From NCBI GenBank assembly GCA_036924285.1, contig JAYKYS010000007.1:62001-126000 (forward strand): DNA of 64,000 nucleotides. Reading direction: 5' to 3'. The notes beneath the pieces are model-generated. The model was not told the DNA's origin. It searched no databases and worked only from the letters and a program-made list of their open reading frames with translations. Both the position numbers and the translations under genes were made by a program. The DNA is from Asterella californica. Its lineage: Eukaryota > Streptophyta > Marchantiopsida > Marchantiales > Aytoniaceae. Positions 52,891 through 63,530 of the stretch are shown piece after piece. How positions within the stretch are numbered: position 1 is the stretch's first letter; each line of letters opens with the position of its first letter.

Positions 52891-53187
52891 CCGAGTAGAA
52901 TAACATCGTTCTCAGTCGTTCTCAATTGATACGGGTGAGTATCAACGAACTGTTGTTGATTGTGTGTCATGTGTGTGTGACGTCTATGTCCATATACCAA
53001 TAAGGATCGGTTCTCTGCACGATTGCATACGAGCATTGTACCACCAAGATCCGACGAGCGTTGTTATTGTTATTCTACGAACTTCGATTTTTGTTTTGAT
53101 TGTTGTTGTTTCGTTGCGGTCGGTTTGGATTGTCAGCATTCGAATTGTCGCTGCTACTGCTGGCTTTGTCCGGACACTCTGTGACGC
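52891..53187 (-). pseudogene. Copia-0 zinc-knuckle end, linker and protease start
   Basis: On the minus strand: the last Cys of the Gag zinc knuckle (right after the Gyp-4 insertion), an Asn-rich linker, then a frame-shifted YWYMDIDVTHTH corresponding to the copia protease start (W-x-x-D-S-GA-x-x-H). The next part of the protease is at 50382. Confidence 0.7.
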
Positions 53188-54411
53188 TGTCGGAGTGTGA
53201 TCCGTCTACCTAGGAAAGCACCGGGCTTCTGGCTGTGGTTGTTTACTCAAGAGGTTGGCTTTCAGGTCACAACAGGAGCTATAAACACTCACACAGGAGT
53301 GTAAGATCCTCTAATATGCTCAAAAGCGAAATTTAGGTCTCACTAGTAATAATAGGTTTAGACGGTGAACTTTGGCACTCAAAGAGAGAAAAACTATGAA
53401 AGTTTAGACTTCTAAACTTCCCCTACATGTAAATGAGGTACTACTGAACACACACACAAAGTTTCAGCCTGAGATTGAATTCTAGCACCGAGATGTTGAC
53501 AGAAAAGTTTTGAATAAGAGAATTATGGCAATTTCTGGTACCTAGACAGCTATTCTGACCTAGAACAGAGAATTGGGTCGATGAATTTCAAATATTCTCA
53601 CAGTATTTGAAGTCTACAGGATGCTGAACATCCCTGTGAAGTTGGGACTCCTAATGTACACAGAACTCCAGATCTTCTTCTCTGAAGTCGCTGCTCTAGA
53701 TTAAGAGCTTTTCAGACCCCAAAATCAACAAAAGTGATGCAGTTTTGGCATAATCCGAACTTCAATTGGGCATAACTTCGTCTTTATTGCCTCAAATCGA
53801 TCAAAAATTTCACTGATAGTGTTTGGCTCGACGAGCTCTATCTCCCTGTGCTCTCAGATTTTGAAGATACCTCACCAAATGCTCGAACTCCTCTCTAGAG
53901 CTCTGTTTCTAAACTTAGAGTTTTACAAAAGACAAAAATGGACCAATGGGAGTTCATAGCTCCACTTGACTGTCATTTTGTGCCTTAAACTACTTGGTAA
54001 CTTATCTACACTCATAAGCTACCACTTCAAGCCCCCTAGAGTGTCAGCGTAAAACTTAAACTACCTAAAATGACACATAGCCCTGAAAAATAACTTAAAT
54101 TAGCTAGAAAGCGTGCAGGGCGACAAGTAAGTACAACCCATGAGCTCAAACCCCTCTCAGCATGGAAACCCTAAGTTATGTACATTGAACGTCATAGACA
54201 AGTAAGAAGTCACTTGCACAAGCGCACAAATGCTTGAACAAGATAACTAACATACTATCAACCTACTAGGACTCAAAATAATGTTAACACCGTATGCAAA
54301 GGTGTCAAACATATACATAAAGGACTAGAAGTAATATGAGCTAACTTCTAGAACTACCAAACTTAAGCGTCGGAGTAGAAGTCAAGCATGTAGCCGCCAA
54401 ATGACGCGACA
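53188..54411 (-). repeat. 3' LTR of Gyp-4
   Basis: 1224 bp, TGTCGCGTCATTTGG at 54411 to CACACTCCGACA at 53188. It lacks a segment present in the 5' LTR (about 60600-60750); the missing piece is bordered by GACCCC/AACCCC, so slippage between short repeats fits. Related to LTR-B in its central part. Confidence 0.92.
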
Positions 54412-54425
54412 TCCACCCCCTCTAA
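54412..54425 (-). other. Polypurine tract of Gyp-4
   Basis: On the minus strand TAGAGGGGGTGGA lies before TGTCGCG, within the GATGTGCAGGTTT block shared with Gyp-1 and Gyp-2. Confidence 0.78.
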
Positions 54426-54459
54426 ACCTGCACATCCTCCGGTATGTGCCAGATCTAGA

Positions 54460-56472
54460 TCAAGACTCTTCAGCTTCAGCTTCAAATTCATCTTCAACCT
54501 CCATTGAGCCTTCAGCTTCATCCTCAGTAAGCTCTGCAATGTTCTGGTCGTCCCCTCTCCTTCTAAAGAGCTTGATTCTCTTCCCTGCGACTGGTATCTT
54601 GAGCACTGCACCATCTAACTCTCTCAAGGAGTATGTGACATTATCATAAACTTCTAACACCACATAAGGTCTGAACCATCTCTTGGAAAACTTTCTTATA
54701 GCGTTATGCTGATTATCAAGACTAATATCATAGACTAACACCCAATCACCTTCCTTAACTGGTTTGGGTCGTAATCTATGCGTTCTATCAAATCTGCCTT
54801 TGTTTCTCTCTCTAGCAGCCTTTAACCTTTCCACAGCTTTAGCAACATCCTCAGGTCTTCGTTCTAACTGTTGGATCCTTAATGCAAGAAGATCCTCTGT
54901 ACTTCTATCATTTTCCCATGGCAAAACATTCCAAGTAGGCACAACCTCCTCAATCGGCATCACAGGTTTGTGCCCTAGTATCAACTCTACTGGCATGTAA
55001 CCTGTAACGGTACTATGAGTTGTACGATCTGCCCACAAAGCAAATGGTAGCAGTCTAGGCCATTCACGGATCTTACTCTTGCAAGCTTTTACCAAAGCTT
55101 TGATGATTGGCGGATGACCTCTTTCGCTCTTGCCATTTCCTTCAGGATTGTAAGCAGTGGTTAACGTCAACTTGATTCCCAATCGCTTGAAGAACTCAAC
55201 TGCTTCTTGTGCATCCAGCTCACCTCTATCTGCAGTGATCTTTCCCACACACCCATATCTACAAATAACATCTTCAAGTAGAAAGCGGCAGACACTAGCA
55301 GTGGTCTTTGTCCTCAGAGCACGGCCTTCGACTTGGTTAGATAGATCTTCTCTAGCCAAGACTAGATACCTCATTTGTCCAAGTCTAAATGGCATAGTTA
55401 CCATATCAACTACCCATTTATAATGAAGGGCTAAAGGATAAGTAGGATGCAATCCATCACGATGGCGTACATTGGAGTACATCTGGCAAGGTATACAGGA
55501 TGAAACAAACTGTACTACATCCTTATACATACCCTTCCACCAATACTTTTCCTTCATCTTGGCAAATGTAGCCCAAACTCCTCTATGACCAACCCATAAA
55601 CTCTCATGGAACTCCTTGATCAGCTTCTGCTGCAATTCCAAGTCACATACTACCCGCTGCGGTATACCTCCTTGTAGCTTAGACCGCTTCCATAGATGTC
55701 CTCCATGTAAAAAGTAACCATAAGTTGTTCTACGGATCCTCTTGAAATCTGCATCAGACCAGCCTTCTTGCTTTTCCAATGAACTCAAATAGCGTCCAAG
55801 ATCCAACCACTCGCCATCATACACAATTTCCTCAAAAAACTCCAACGGGGCTGCAAAATAGCTTCTATCTCTTCTAGCAAGAGCACTAGAATAGAACTCT
55901 GTTCCCACATCCTCTTGGTCATCTATCATTTCCTTCTCATCGTAATATCTAGCCCTTGATAACATATCTGCCACAAGATTGTCTTTTCCTGCAATATGTC
56001 TAAACTCTGGGTTCAAGGACTTGATATATGCTATCCACCTCAACATAGAAATATCTGGAGTTGTACAGCTAGTGATCATTCCCAAGAAAGGTAAACAATC
56101 TGTCTCCACAACCACAGGTGCTCCTATCAAGTATTCCTTATCACTCTTCATCGCAGTAACTACTCCCCATAGCTCTCTCTTGATCTGAGGATGGTCTCTC
56201 TGCCGTGAACTTAACACCTTAGCTCCAAAACGCACCACATATCTGTTTCCATCCTCATCTTCTTGTCCTACAGTCCATCCAATGCCAACCTTGTTTGGAC
56301 AAGGTTTCCGACCATAAGATCCACATAGGTGCCCCACAATCAACACCTCTTGTTCTCCAAATATAGACTTTGCTCCTGATAAAGTCAAATGAACCTCCTC
56401 CAGTCGACTCAATATCTTATCGCAGTCAACTATATGATCTGCAACAAACTTACGGCACCCCCTCTGATCCAT
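54460..56472 (-). CDS. Gyp-4 RT end, RNase H and integrase (open frame with internal deletion)
   Basis: 670 codons, uninterrupted. It begins after FLDD with MDQRGCRKFVADHI and SRLEEVHLTLSGAKS, then jumps from GRKPCPNKV straight to GIGWTVGQ. Compared with Gyp-2 about 105 residues are missing in frame, including the RT connection and the first RNase H aspartate (TVDTS). RNase H resumes with KREL and ETDCLPF. Integrase: FHESLWVGHRG...CIPCQ, D in VVDMV, ADRGEL, KSERGH, and RWFRPYVVLEV, which has Arg in place of Gly in the GPY motif. Acidic C-terminal tail (EAEAEES). Confidence 0.88.
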   Translation of the reverse strand: MDQRGCRKFVADHIVDCDKILSRLEEVHLTLSGAKSIFGEQEVLIVGHLCGSYGRKPCPNKVGIGWTVGQEDEDGNRYVVRFGAKVLSSRQRDHPQIKRELWGVVTAMKSDKEYLIGAPVVVETDCLPFLGMITSCTTPDISMLRWIAYIKSLNPEFRHIAGKDNLVADMLSRARYYDEKEMIDDQEDVGTEFYSSALARRDRSYFAAPLEFFEEIVYDGEWLDLGRYLSSLEKQEGWSDADFKRIRRTTYGYFLHGGHLWKRSKLQGGIPQRVVCDLELQQKLIKEFHESLWVGHRGVWATFAKMKEKYWWKGMYKDVVQFVSSCIPCQMYSNVRHRDGLHPTYPLALHYKWVVDMVTMPFRLGQMRYLVLAREDLSNQVEGRALRTKTTASVCRFLLEDVICRYGCVGKITADRGELDAQEAVEFFKRLGIKLTLTTAYNPEGNGKSERGHPPIIKALVKACKSKIREWPRLLPFALWADRTTHSTVTGYMPVELILGHKPVMPIEEVVPTWNVLPWENDRSTEDLLALRIQQLERRPEDVAKAVERLKAARERNKGRFDRTHRLRPKPVKEGDWVLVYDISLDNQHNAIRKFSKRWFRPYVVLEVYDNVTYSLRELDGAVLKIPVAGKRIKLFRRRGDDQNIAELTEDEAEGSMEVEDEFEAEAEES

Positions 56473-57429
56473 TACCTCATTCTTCTCCTCCTCAGCACAT
56501 CATCAAGGAATGGCATAGTTTTTTCAGGAATGAAGTCCCTCAAAACTTTGTTCATGTCATTCATCATATGTGCTACAGAATTGGTAGCACCTTGCGGCAA
56601 GGTACACATCCTTAGTAACCCCAAAGGTGTCCTCATTATAGTCAAGTCTCTACTCTCAGAGAAACTGATCATAACCTGAATATAAGTCTCCCATTGAATA
56701 GATAGCACGACCAGCAAAAGCCTCTGCAAACTCGTCTACAATAAGTCCTATACCCATATTTCTGATAGTCACCTTGTTAACTGGCTACATATCTTGGATA
56801 AATCTCAAAGCTCCACTCTTCTTCGGAACAATAAACCATCTGCTAGAGTAGGGAGCTATAGATGGTTTCAAGATACCCATCCTAATCCTCTCATTGAGCA
56901 AGTTTATCAGCTTTGGTAGATGAGCTTTAGGTACAGGGATAGGACGTAGATTCCAAGGCACATGCGGTATAGTAAAGATTACCATAGGAGCAACTACACT
57001 TGGATCTACACATCCTACTTCATGTGACTCATACGCAAACGCCTTACTATGCCTAGATAGCATCTCCTTGAAGCTCTTCTTCTCTTGCTCAGTAAGAAAT
57101 TCATCACCTCCAATCCTCAGTTCCTTCAGTGTTGTTTCTGTGAACTGGTGCCCAATTCTTCTCGGTCCTCTGAGCGTCGGTTCTCGTGCAGCTTGCTCCA
57201 TCTTCTGATTGTAATCGAGTGGCAAAGACAAAGCCACTGGTTTGACTTTCTTTGCCACTGACTTGTACTTGATCTCCACATACACCTCTTGTCGATCTAT
57301 AAACTTATCAATTACATCATAAAGCTCATTGGAGCTCACTCTCACCACTCTATCTACATCATCTATAGAACTTTCTACTATAGATTTCAACTCCCCTATA
57401 GTATCTACCAAATACTGCTCTTCAAACAC
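56473..57429 (-). pseudogene. Gyp-4 reverse transcriptase N-terminal part
   Basis: 57429-56785 covers the spacer domain and fingers (GHQFTETTLKELRIGG, SRWFIVPKKSGALRFIQD), ending at a stop in place of the residue after QDM. 56729-56472 gives LPQGATNSVAHMM and MPFLDD, after which the frame shifts. Equivalent to Gyp-1 and Gyp-2 RT. Confidence 0.85.
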
Positions 57430-57620
57430 TCCAGATATGTATTCATCTCCGGCTAACTCTCCACTATTTCATAAAGACTGCTGTACATACTTCACATGTT
57501 GCCTCTCAAACCTCTTCAGATTCTCAACCTTTCTATAACACACTGATCCACATGACGTCAATCCTAAGAAGCTAGTGGATAAAGCTTCTTGCTCTATTGG
57601 ATCAGGCGAGAATCCTATCT

Positions 57621-58022
57621 CTACTGTACCGTTGAAGTCTCGCTCTTCAATGGTACTCTGCCAAAACCCCTAGACTCTCTAAACTCCTGAGTAATCTTAG
57701 GTAGTGGACGGTCTCTCAAGCTATCACGATTCCTCTCATGTTCTGCAGCAACGGTCAAAAATTGAACAGCTCTTCTGCCATCTCTACTACGTATCCTAGC
57801 ATAAGCTGAATCATCATCCATAACTCGTGTCTCCATTCTAACAGCAGTAATGTAAGGCTGCCCTAGAATGATAGGATAGGTTGACATGTCTTGCACAAAG
57901 AAATTCTGAACATCATTGATGTCACCCACAGTTACCTTGATGTTGGGACAAGCATCATAGAGTTCTCCCTCTGGTTGTTGGCAGCACGGATAAGTCATCC
58001 ATGGTCGGTGTCTATGGGCCAC
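57621..58022 (-). pseudogene. Gyp-4 aspartic protease C-terminal part
   Basis: Covers the flap and second half: GELYDACPNIKVTVGD, YPIILGQPYITAVRM and AVQFLTVAAEHERNRD. The active-site loop LIDHGSKIN (DHGS) is just upstream in the overlapping gag-side frame (57995-58723); a frameshift near 58000 separates them. Confidence 0.86.
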
Positions 58023-59934
58023 CTTCCACGCTTGTACAGCTCCTTAGACATCAGATTAATCTTTGAGCCGTGATCAATCAATGCCACCACTGGTTCCTCC
58101 AGATCTCTCAACTTCACCAAGGTCTCTGTGGTTGCTCTTGCCCAATGGTTGTGAGAGTAATGGCTCTTCTGCGATGCTTCCACCTCATCTTCAAACCTCA
58201 CATGGTGATACGATCTCTCTTCTGATACTTGAGAGCAGTAACCAACAATCTCATCTTCCACATCCTCCGACAGTTTGGTCCCTAAAGCGTTAAGCGTAGC
58301 TGCTTCACCCAAAATCTGACGTTTCCTCTTGATGATATCTATGATAACCTCATGGAACTCACGCTTTGCAATCCAAAGAATCTCATCCAAAGTAAACTCA
58401 ACCTTCCCATTCAAGATACGATTCTCTAACACTTGCTTCAAGTCTGTAGCAATCTCAATGTCAGACTGAAGTTTGTATGCAAGCATCTTACCCTTCTCCT
58501 TGCTTCTCTCTTTCTCCTTTGGTGTTGTAGGTGGTAGATCCTCCATATTCTCCTCCCGAGTAGGTGTTATCTCCTGCCTTGCCTCTAGTCTAGCCCTTTC
58601 ACTCTTTGTAGCAGGTCGTTTGGCTGTAGAAGCCTCACCTGCATCCTCCCTCCTGCGTTTTTCTTCTAGTACAGCTTCATGCTGACTTCTTACAACATAA
58701 GCATGCACTGACATAGTATCCACAGGATCATTCCATCCTGTAGCCTCTCGAATTGAGTTGCCAACCCTTCATAGCACATCCTTATCTAGCTCTGTTCTAG
58801 CTACGGACCGCACTACAACAGACCACAACCCAGTAGTTCTTTTCTCTCTCTCCATCTCCACTTTCACTCCACAGGTAGCAACATTCACAAGAGAAATAGC
58901 ATGTGATGCTGATATCTCATTCACAAGTCTCTTCATACTACCCTTGCCAAAGTTGGTTCCCAACATCATCCCAGTCTCTCTCAGATGGATCTTATCATCT
59001 TTGAAGAAGATAAGATCCTTCCTCAATGCATTTGAAAACTCCCCGCAATCTCTTCTTACATGGTCTAGGCTATCACACCATATACAACGATGAACAAAGT
59101 CTTCTCTCATCTGAGGTCTCTGCATAGCAGGCTGTACATTCTGCTCCTTCTCTTCTAATCTAGTGAGCTTAAGCTTAAGCTCCTTCATACCCTTAATCAA
59201 CTCATCAAGCGGTGAGTCTTCCTCTCTAGCAATTACCAAAGCAAGCTTAGTAGGCAACTGCTTGACAGGAATTATCAGAGGTGCTGCTTCACTTACCACC
59301 ACCTTGTCCCTCCTTCTCTGTCTCTTGGTCAGCAAAGAAACAGCCTCTTCAACCTCCTTCAGTCAGTCTTCAATCCTCTCTCCTCACTCTTGTCTTCTAG
59401 CAACAGCTCAAGCTTCTCCTGAATAGTCACTTCCGCTGCTTGTAAGAAAAGCTCGGTCTTCTCCACCTCCAGTGTAAGCTTCTCTGTCCTAGAAAGCTGA
59501 GCATACTGACGATCAAACTCCCTTAACAACTCATTTACAGACAAACCTTTGTTAGGCTTAACCACCCACTCCAAGAATGTTCTCTTGGTCACCCTCTCTG
59601 AATCTTCAGTGTAGTACTCCTCCTTCAAAGCGCGCATAAAGCTCTCCCAACTCTGTCCTTGCTGCTGCTTGAGCTCCTTCACACGTCCACGAATCTCAAG
59701 CACAACAGCAAGTTCAAAGTTCTCCACCATCTCCTTCTCAGGTACCTTGTTCACCTCCATCTCCCTAGCATAGTATCGCACGTACTTGGAAATATCTGTC
59801 CCCTTGAACTGGTCCATCTGATGCACCACAGATTGCAACGCCTTGGTTGCTAATACCTCTTTCCTCTCTGTGCTCTGCTGCTGCTGCATAAACATGGAAA
59901 AAGCTTGAAACATCTTCATCGTAGCAGCATCCAA
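57995..59934 (-). pseudogene. Gyp-4 Gag and protease start
   Basis: Three consecutive frames. 59934-59359: capsid-like part (FQAFSMFMQQQQSTERKEVL, YVRYYAREMEVNKVPEKEM, VVKPNKGLS). 59335-58769: linker and zinc knuckle CIWCDSLDHVRRDC. 58723-57995: charged region (KERSKEKGKMLAYKLQSDIE, REFHEVIIDIIKRKRQ) and protease active site LIDHGSK. The upstream sequence is open to about 60000 without a clear ATG. Matches Gyp-2 Gag in order and spacing. Confidence 0.87.
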
Positions 59935-60035
59935 CTGAACAGGTTGCTGAGCAGCAGCAGCACCTCCACTTGATGATCCTTGGTTGGCCGTGATATCTGA
60001 TCCTATAACACTCTCAAGAAAACTCCAACCCTAGG

Positions 60036-60054
60036 TGTTTCACGTCGAGTTCAC
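60036..60054 (-). other. Primer-binding site of Gyp-4
   Basis: TGGTGAACTCGACGTGAAA on the minus strand, 13 bases after the LTR end. The same sequence is used by Gyp-2, where it begins two bases after the LTR. Confidence 0.7.
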
Positions 60055-60067
60055 CAAAAAGAGAGTA

Positions 60068-61440
60068 TGTCGGAGTGTGATCCGTCTACCTAGGAAAGCG
60101 CCGGGCTTCTGGCTGTGGTTGTTTACTCAAGAGGTTGGCTTTCAAGTCACAACAGGAGCTATAAACACTCACACAGGAGTGTAGGATCCTCTAATATGCT
60201 CAAAAGCGAAATTTAGGTCTCACTAATAGTAATAGGTTTAGACGGTGAACTTTGGCACTCAAAGAGAGGAAAACTATGAAGGTTTAGACTTCTAAACTTC
60301 CCCTACATGTAAATGAGGTACTACTGAACACACACACAAAGTTTCAGCCTAAGATTGAATTCTAGCACCGAGATGTTGATAGAAAAGTTCTGAATAAGAG
60401 AATTATGGCAATTTCTGGTACCTAGACAGCTATTCTGACCTAGAATAGAGAATTGGCTTGATGAATTTCAAATATTCTCACCGTATTTGAAGTCTACAGG
60501 ATGCTGAACATCCCTGTGAAGTTGGGACTCCTGAATGTACACAGAACTCCAGATCTTCTCCTCTGAAGTCGCTGCTCTAGATTAAGAGCTTTTCAGACCC
60601 CCTCTGCTTCAGCAGCCGCCCTGAATTACTCAGTTACTCAATCGATATAAAAATTTTTGGGAAATCGTAGCCCCGCTGGCAGAGAACGCAACCACGAAGT
60701 TTTGAAGCGATTTCTTCAATTCTTCTGCAAGTGACACTGAAAACCCCAAAATCAACAAAAGTGACGCAGTTTTGGCATAATCCGAACTTCAATTGGGCAT
60801 AACTTCGTCTTTATTGCCTCAAATCAATCGAAAATTTCACTGACAGTGCTTGGCTCGACGAGCTCTATCTCCTTGTGCTCTCAGATTTTGAAGATACCTC
60901 ACCAAATGCTCGAACTCCACTCTAGAGCTCTGTTTTTAAACTTAGAGTTTTACAAAAGACAAAATGGACCAATGGGAGTTCATAGCTCCACTTGACTGTC
61001 CTTTTGTGCCTTAAACTACCTGGTAACTTATCTACACTCATAAGCTACCACGTCAAGCCCCCTAGAGTGCCAGCGTAAAACTTAAACTACCTAAAATGAC
61101 ACATAGCCCTGGAAAATAACTTAAATTAGCTAGAAAGCGTGCATGGGCGACAAGTAAGTAAACCCATGAGCTCAAACCCCTCTCAGCATGGAAACCCTAA
61201 GTTATGTACATTGAACGTCATAGACAAGTAAGAAGTCACTTGCACAAGCGCACAAATGCTTGAACAAGATAACTAACATACTATCAGCCTACTAGGACTC
61301 AAAATAGTGTTAACACCGTAGTATGCAAAGGTGTCAAACATATACATAAAGGACTAGAAGTAATATGAGCTAACTTCTAGAACTACCAAACCTAAGCGTC
61401 GGAGTAGAAGTCAAGCATGTAGCTGCCAAATGACGCGACA
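60068..61440 (-). repeat. 5' LTR of Gyp-4
   Basis: 1373 bp, TGTCGCGTCATTTGGCAG at 61440 to CACACTCCGACA at 60068. Its middle is similar to LTR-B (AAGACAAAATGGACCAATGG, CTCGACGAGCTCTATCTCC), while both ends differ. Confidence 0.92.
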
Positions 61441-61453
61441 ACACGGTGTCCGG
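61441..61453 (-). pseudogene. 13-bp island of Copia-0 Gag zinc knuckle
   Basis: Thirteen bases lie between Gyp-4 and the solo LTR-B''. With the flanks on both sides they complete a CX2CX4HX4C knuckle: CFQCNKTGH is at 62793 upwards, and the last Cys is at 53187 downwards. Confidence 0.75.
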
Positions 61454-62792
61454 TGTCGAGGTGAGAGTCTCCTGGGAAAGGCGGAACCTTCTAGCTGTGA
61501 TATGATCGTGAAGAGGAGGACGAAAACCGCACACGGAATACAGATCGCAAGAAGACACACCACCACGGTTTCGATCCGGCCAAGAGAAAACACACGACTG
61601 CAAGTAGATCTTCAACTCCAGATCATGCATATTGAAAAGCTCACACTCAAGGACTCAAAATATCAAAAAACTGTTCCTGTGAAGCACCAGCACGTTCACC
61701 TAGAAGCTTCACGTTTTCTTTTCAGAAAAGTGTGCGTACAAGTTGTAGGTCTCCTCTCTACTCTACTCTGTCTACTAATCTGAATCTCTCGATGTCAAAA
61801 CTCTGATCAATCAAAAATCTCTCCAGGCGTAACCTTTGTAAAATCTTCTTCTAACTCTTCGATTCCCTCTACTCGATAGCTCCCGCACGGTAGACTCTAC
61901 ACTGCTCGATGATCGACAAACTTCAATAATGCCTTGAGAATTCTCTCTCTCCGGAGTACACCCCTCTGGATTTTCCTCCACCCTACGTAACCTTCAGTGT
62001 CACATGACAGGGGTAAAAGACGCCCTAAACAAATGGCAGCAGAAAAATAAATCACTGATAATAAATCTACACGTAAGAAGACTATTTCACTAAGCTTCGC
62101 AGGTTCATCTGTACGGACGATCACCGAGTCGGTCGTACAGTCAGCATTTGACACCTCCATCCGAAGTAACTCCACCACGGCTACCTCTAGCCATCGGAAT
62201 CACCTCGTTCTGACACGTGGAGCCCGAGTTATCATCATTATCGTTTTCCGGCCCCCTTAAACTTTGAAATGCCGTAAGTATTGCCTCAGGTATCTGTTTC
62301 ACTTGATTTTTCGACTCAAGTGAATAGTATGTCGAGCTCTACAATTTTCTACAAAATATTTGGTATCGACTTGGAGTATCTTTGATGTCATCTCGCTACC
62401 TTAGGACTTAGAGGACCGCGACCGAATTTCTACTAGTGACAACCTGAAGGCGAGAGGTCCATTTCAAATTTTAAACAAATACTACACACTACAATCTACA
62501 TGAGAAAAATCTAAAAAGTATTTTTCGAACTCACTCAGATTTATGGTAAATTTTCTGATAACAGAAATCTTGTAGAAGAACCCCAAGTAACTTTTCGCTT
62601 GTAACTCCGTTTGCAACTTTTGAACATATCACGGTGATCAGCACGATGAGACCTACGCCGTGGTGTTTTCAGATTTTTGAATGCTCACTTCATCCAAAAT
62701 CGACTTATCTGAGGTCTTAACTTCACCTAGAGAGACTAACTTCTAATTGAGATATGAATTATTCACTATGTGAAACATTTCACATCAAGACA
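61454..62792 (-). mobile_element. Solo LTR-B'' in Copia-0
   Basis: 1339 bp, TGTCTTGATGTGAAATG at 62792 to CTCACCTCGACA at 61454, with CCGG on both sides (61450-61453, 62793-62796). It resembles LTR-B at both ends (TAGTCTCTCTAGGTGAAGTTAA, ATATCACAGCTAGAAGGTTC), but the middle is unlike the other copies. The terminal palindrome is decayed. Confidence 0.85.
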
Positions 62793-63530
62793 CCGGTCTT
62801 GTTGCACTGAAAACACTTCTCGTTAGGATCTGGTGGTCTCTTCGGTGGTTGATTACCATCTTGTCGATTGTTGTCATTGTTGCGCCGGTTATCGTTGTTG
62901 TGTCCTCTTTGTCAGCGTCTTGCAAACAAAGCAGTACAAGGCTCAACCCTAGCTTACGTCATATCATTTCGTCCTGGATGAGAAAAGTATTAAGGTCCTG
63001 CAGTGAGAGATTTAGACTGGTTCTCACCGTCTGCAGAAAAAGTTTTTAGTTGTTGAGCATGTTGCCCATCAACGTGATGACTTGCTCCTCTTTGTCCACT
63101 ACTAGTTCAATAGATGACAAGAGAAAAGACTTGAAGTTGTTGACGTGCAGAGTAACCGTCTCATTGGGTTTCATTTTTAGAACCTGTAACTTCTCTTTTA
63201 GATGCATTTTGATCATCATGTCTTGATCAGCGAAGTGTCTGATCAAGGTGGTTCATGCGTCATTCGACGTGATGCAAAACAATATATGTTTTGTCACATT
63301 ATTCTCACAGCGTTCATTGATTATCGCGAGTGCATTTATGTCACGTTGGTCTCAGTTCATGATACTGCCGAATCCAATAACGAGAGGAGAGACAGATACC
63401 GCAATATCTCAGATTTCGCGACATGCAATCTTCACTCATTCCCATCCACGATGTTGAACACACCATGAGTCTCTTACTTCCATAACATGAAGTAAGTACT
63501 GTCGAATTTTGCCCCAACCTTTGGTGTCAA
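62793..63530 (-). pseudogene. Copia-0 Gag
   Basis: On the minus strand: a Gag-start pattern near 63500 (KFDSTYFMLWK, matching copia F-D-G-x-NY-x-x-W), then MHLKEKLQVLKMKPNETVTL and HVNNFKSFLL (63246-63046), typical of the UBN2/copia Gag domain. An Asn-rich basic stretch leads to PPDPNEKCFQCNKTG, the start of the zinc knuckle. Frameshifted and with stops. Confidence 0.78.

Larger units (their letters stand above)
53188..61440 (-). mobile_element. Gyp-4: Ty3/gypsy element, complete ends, damaged
   Basis: 5' LTR 61440-60068, PBS, gag, protease, RT, RNase H, integrase, polypurine tract and 3' LTR 54411-53188 on the minus strand. It belongs with Gyp-1 and Gyp-2 (FLDD RT, DHGS protease, CIWCD knuckle). 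It is inserted within the Copia-0 Gag zinc knuckle; flanks ACGC and ACAC agree in three of four bases, a mutated 4-bp duplication. The two LTRs differ by a 147-150 bp deletion plus substitutions, so it is older than Gyp-2. Confidence 0.93.
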
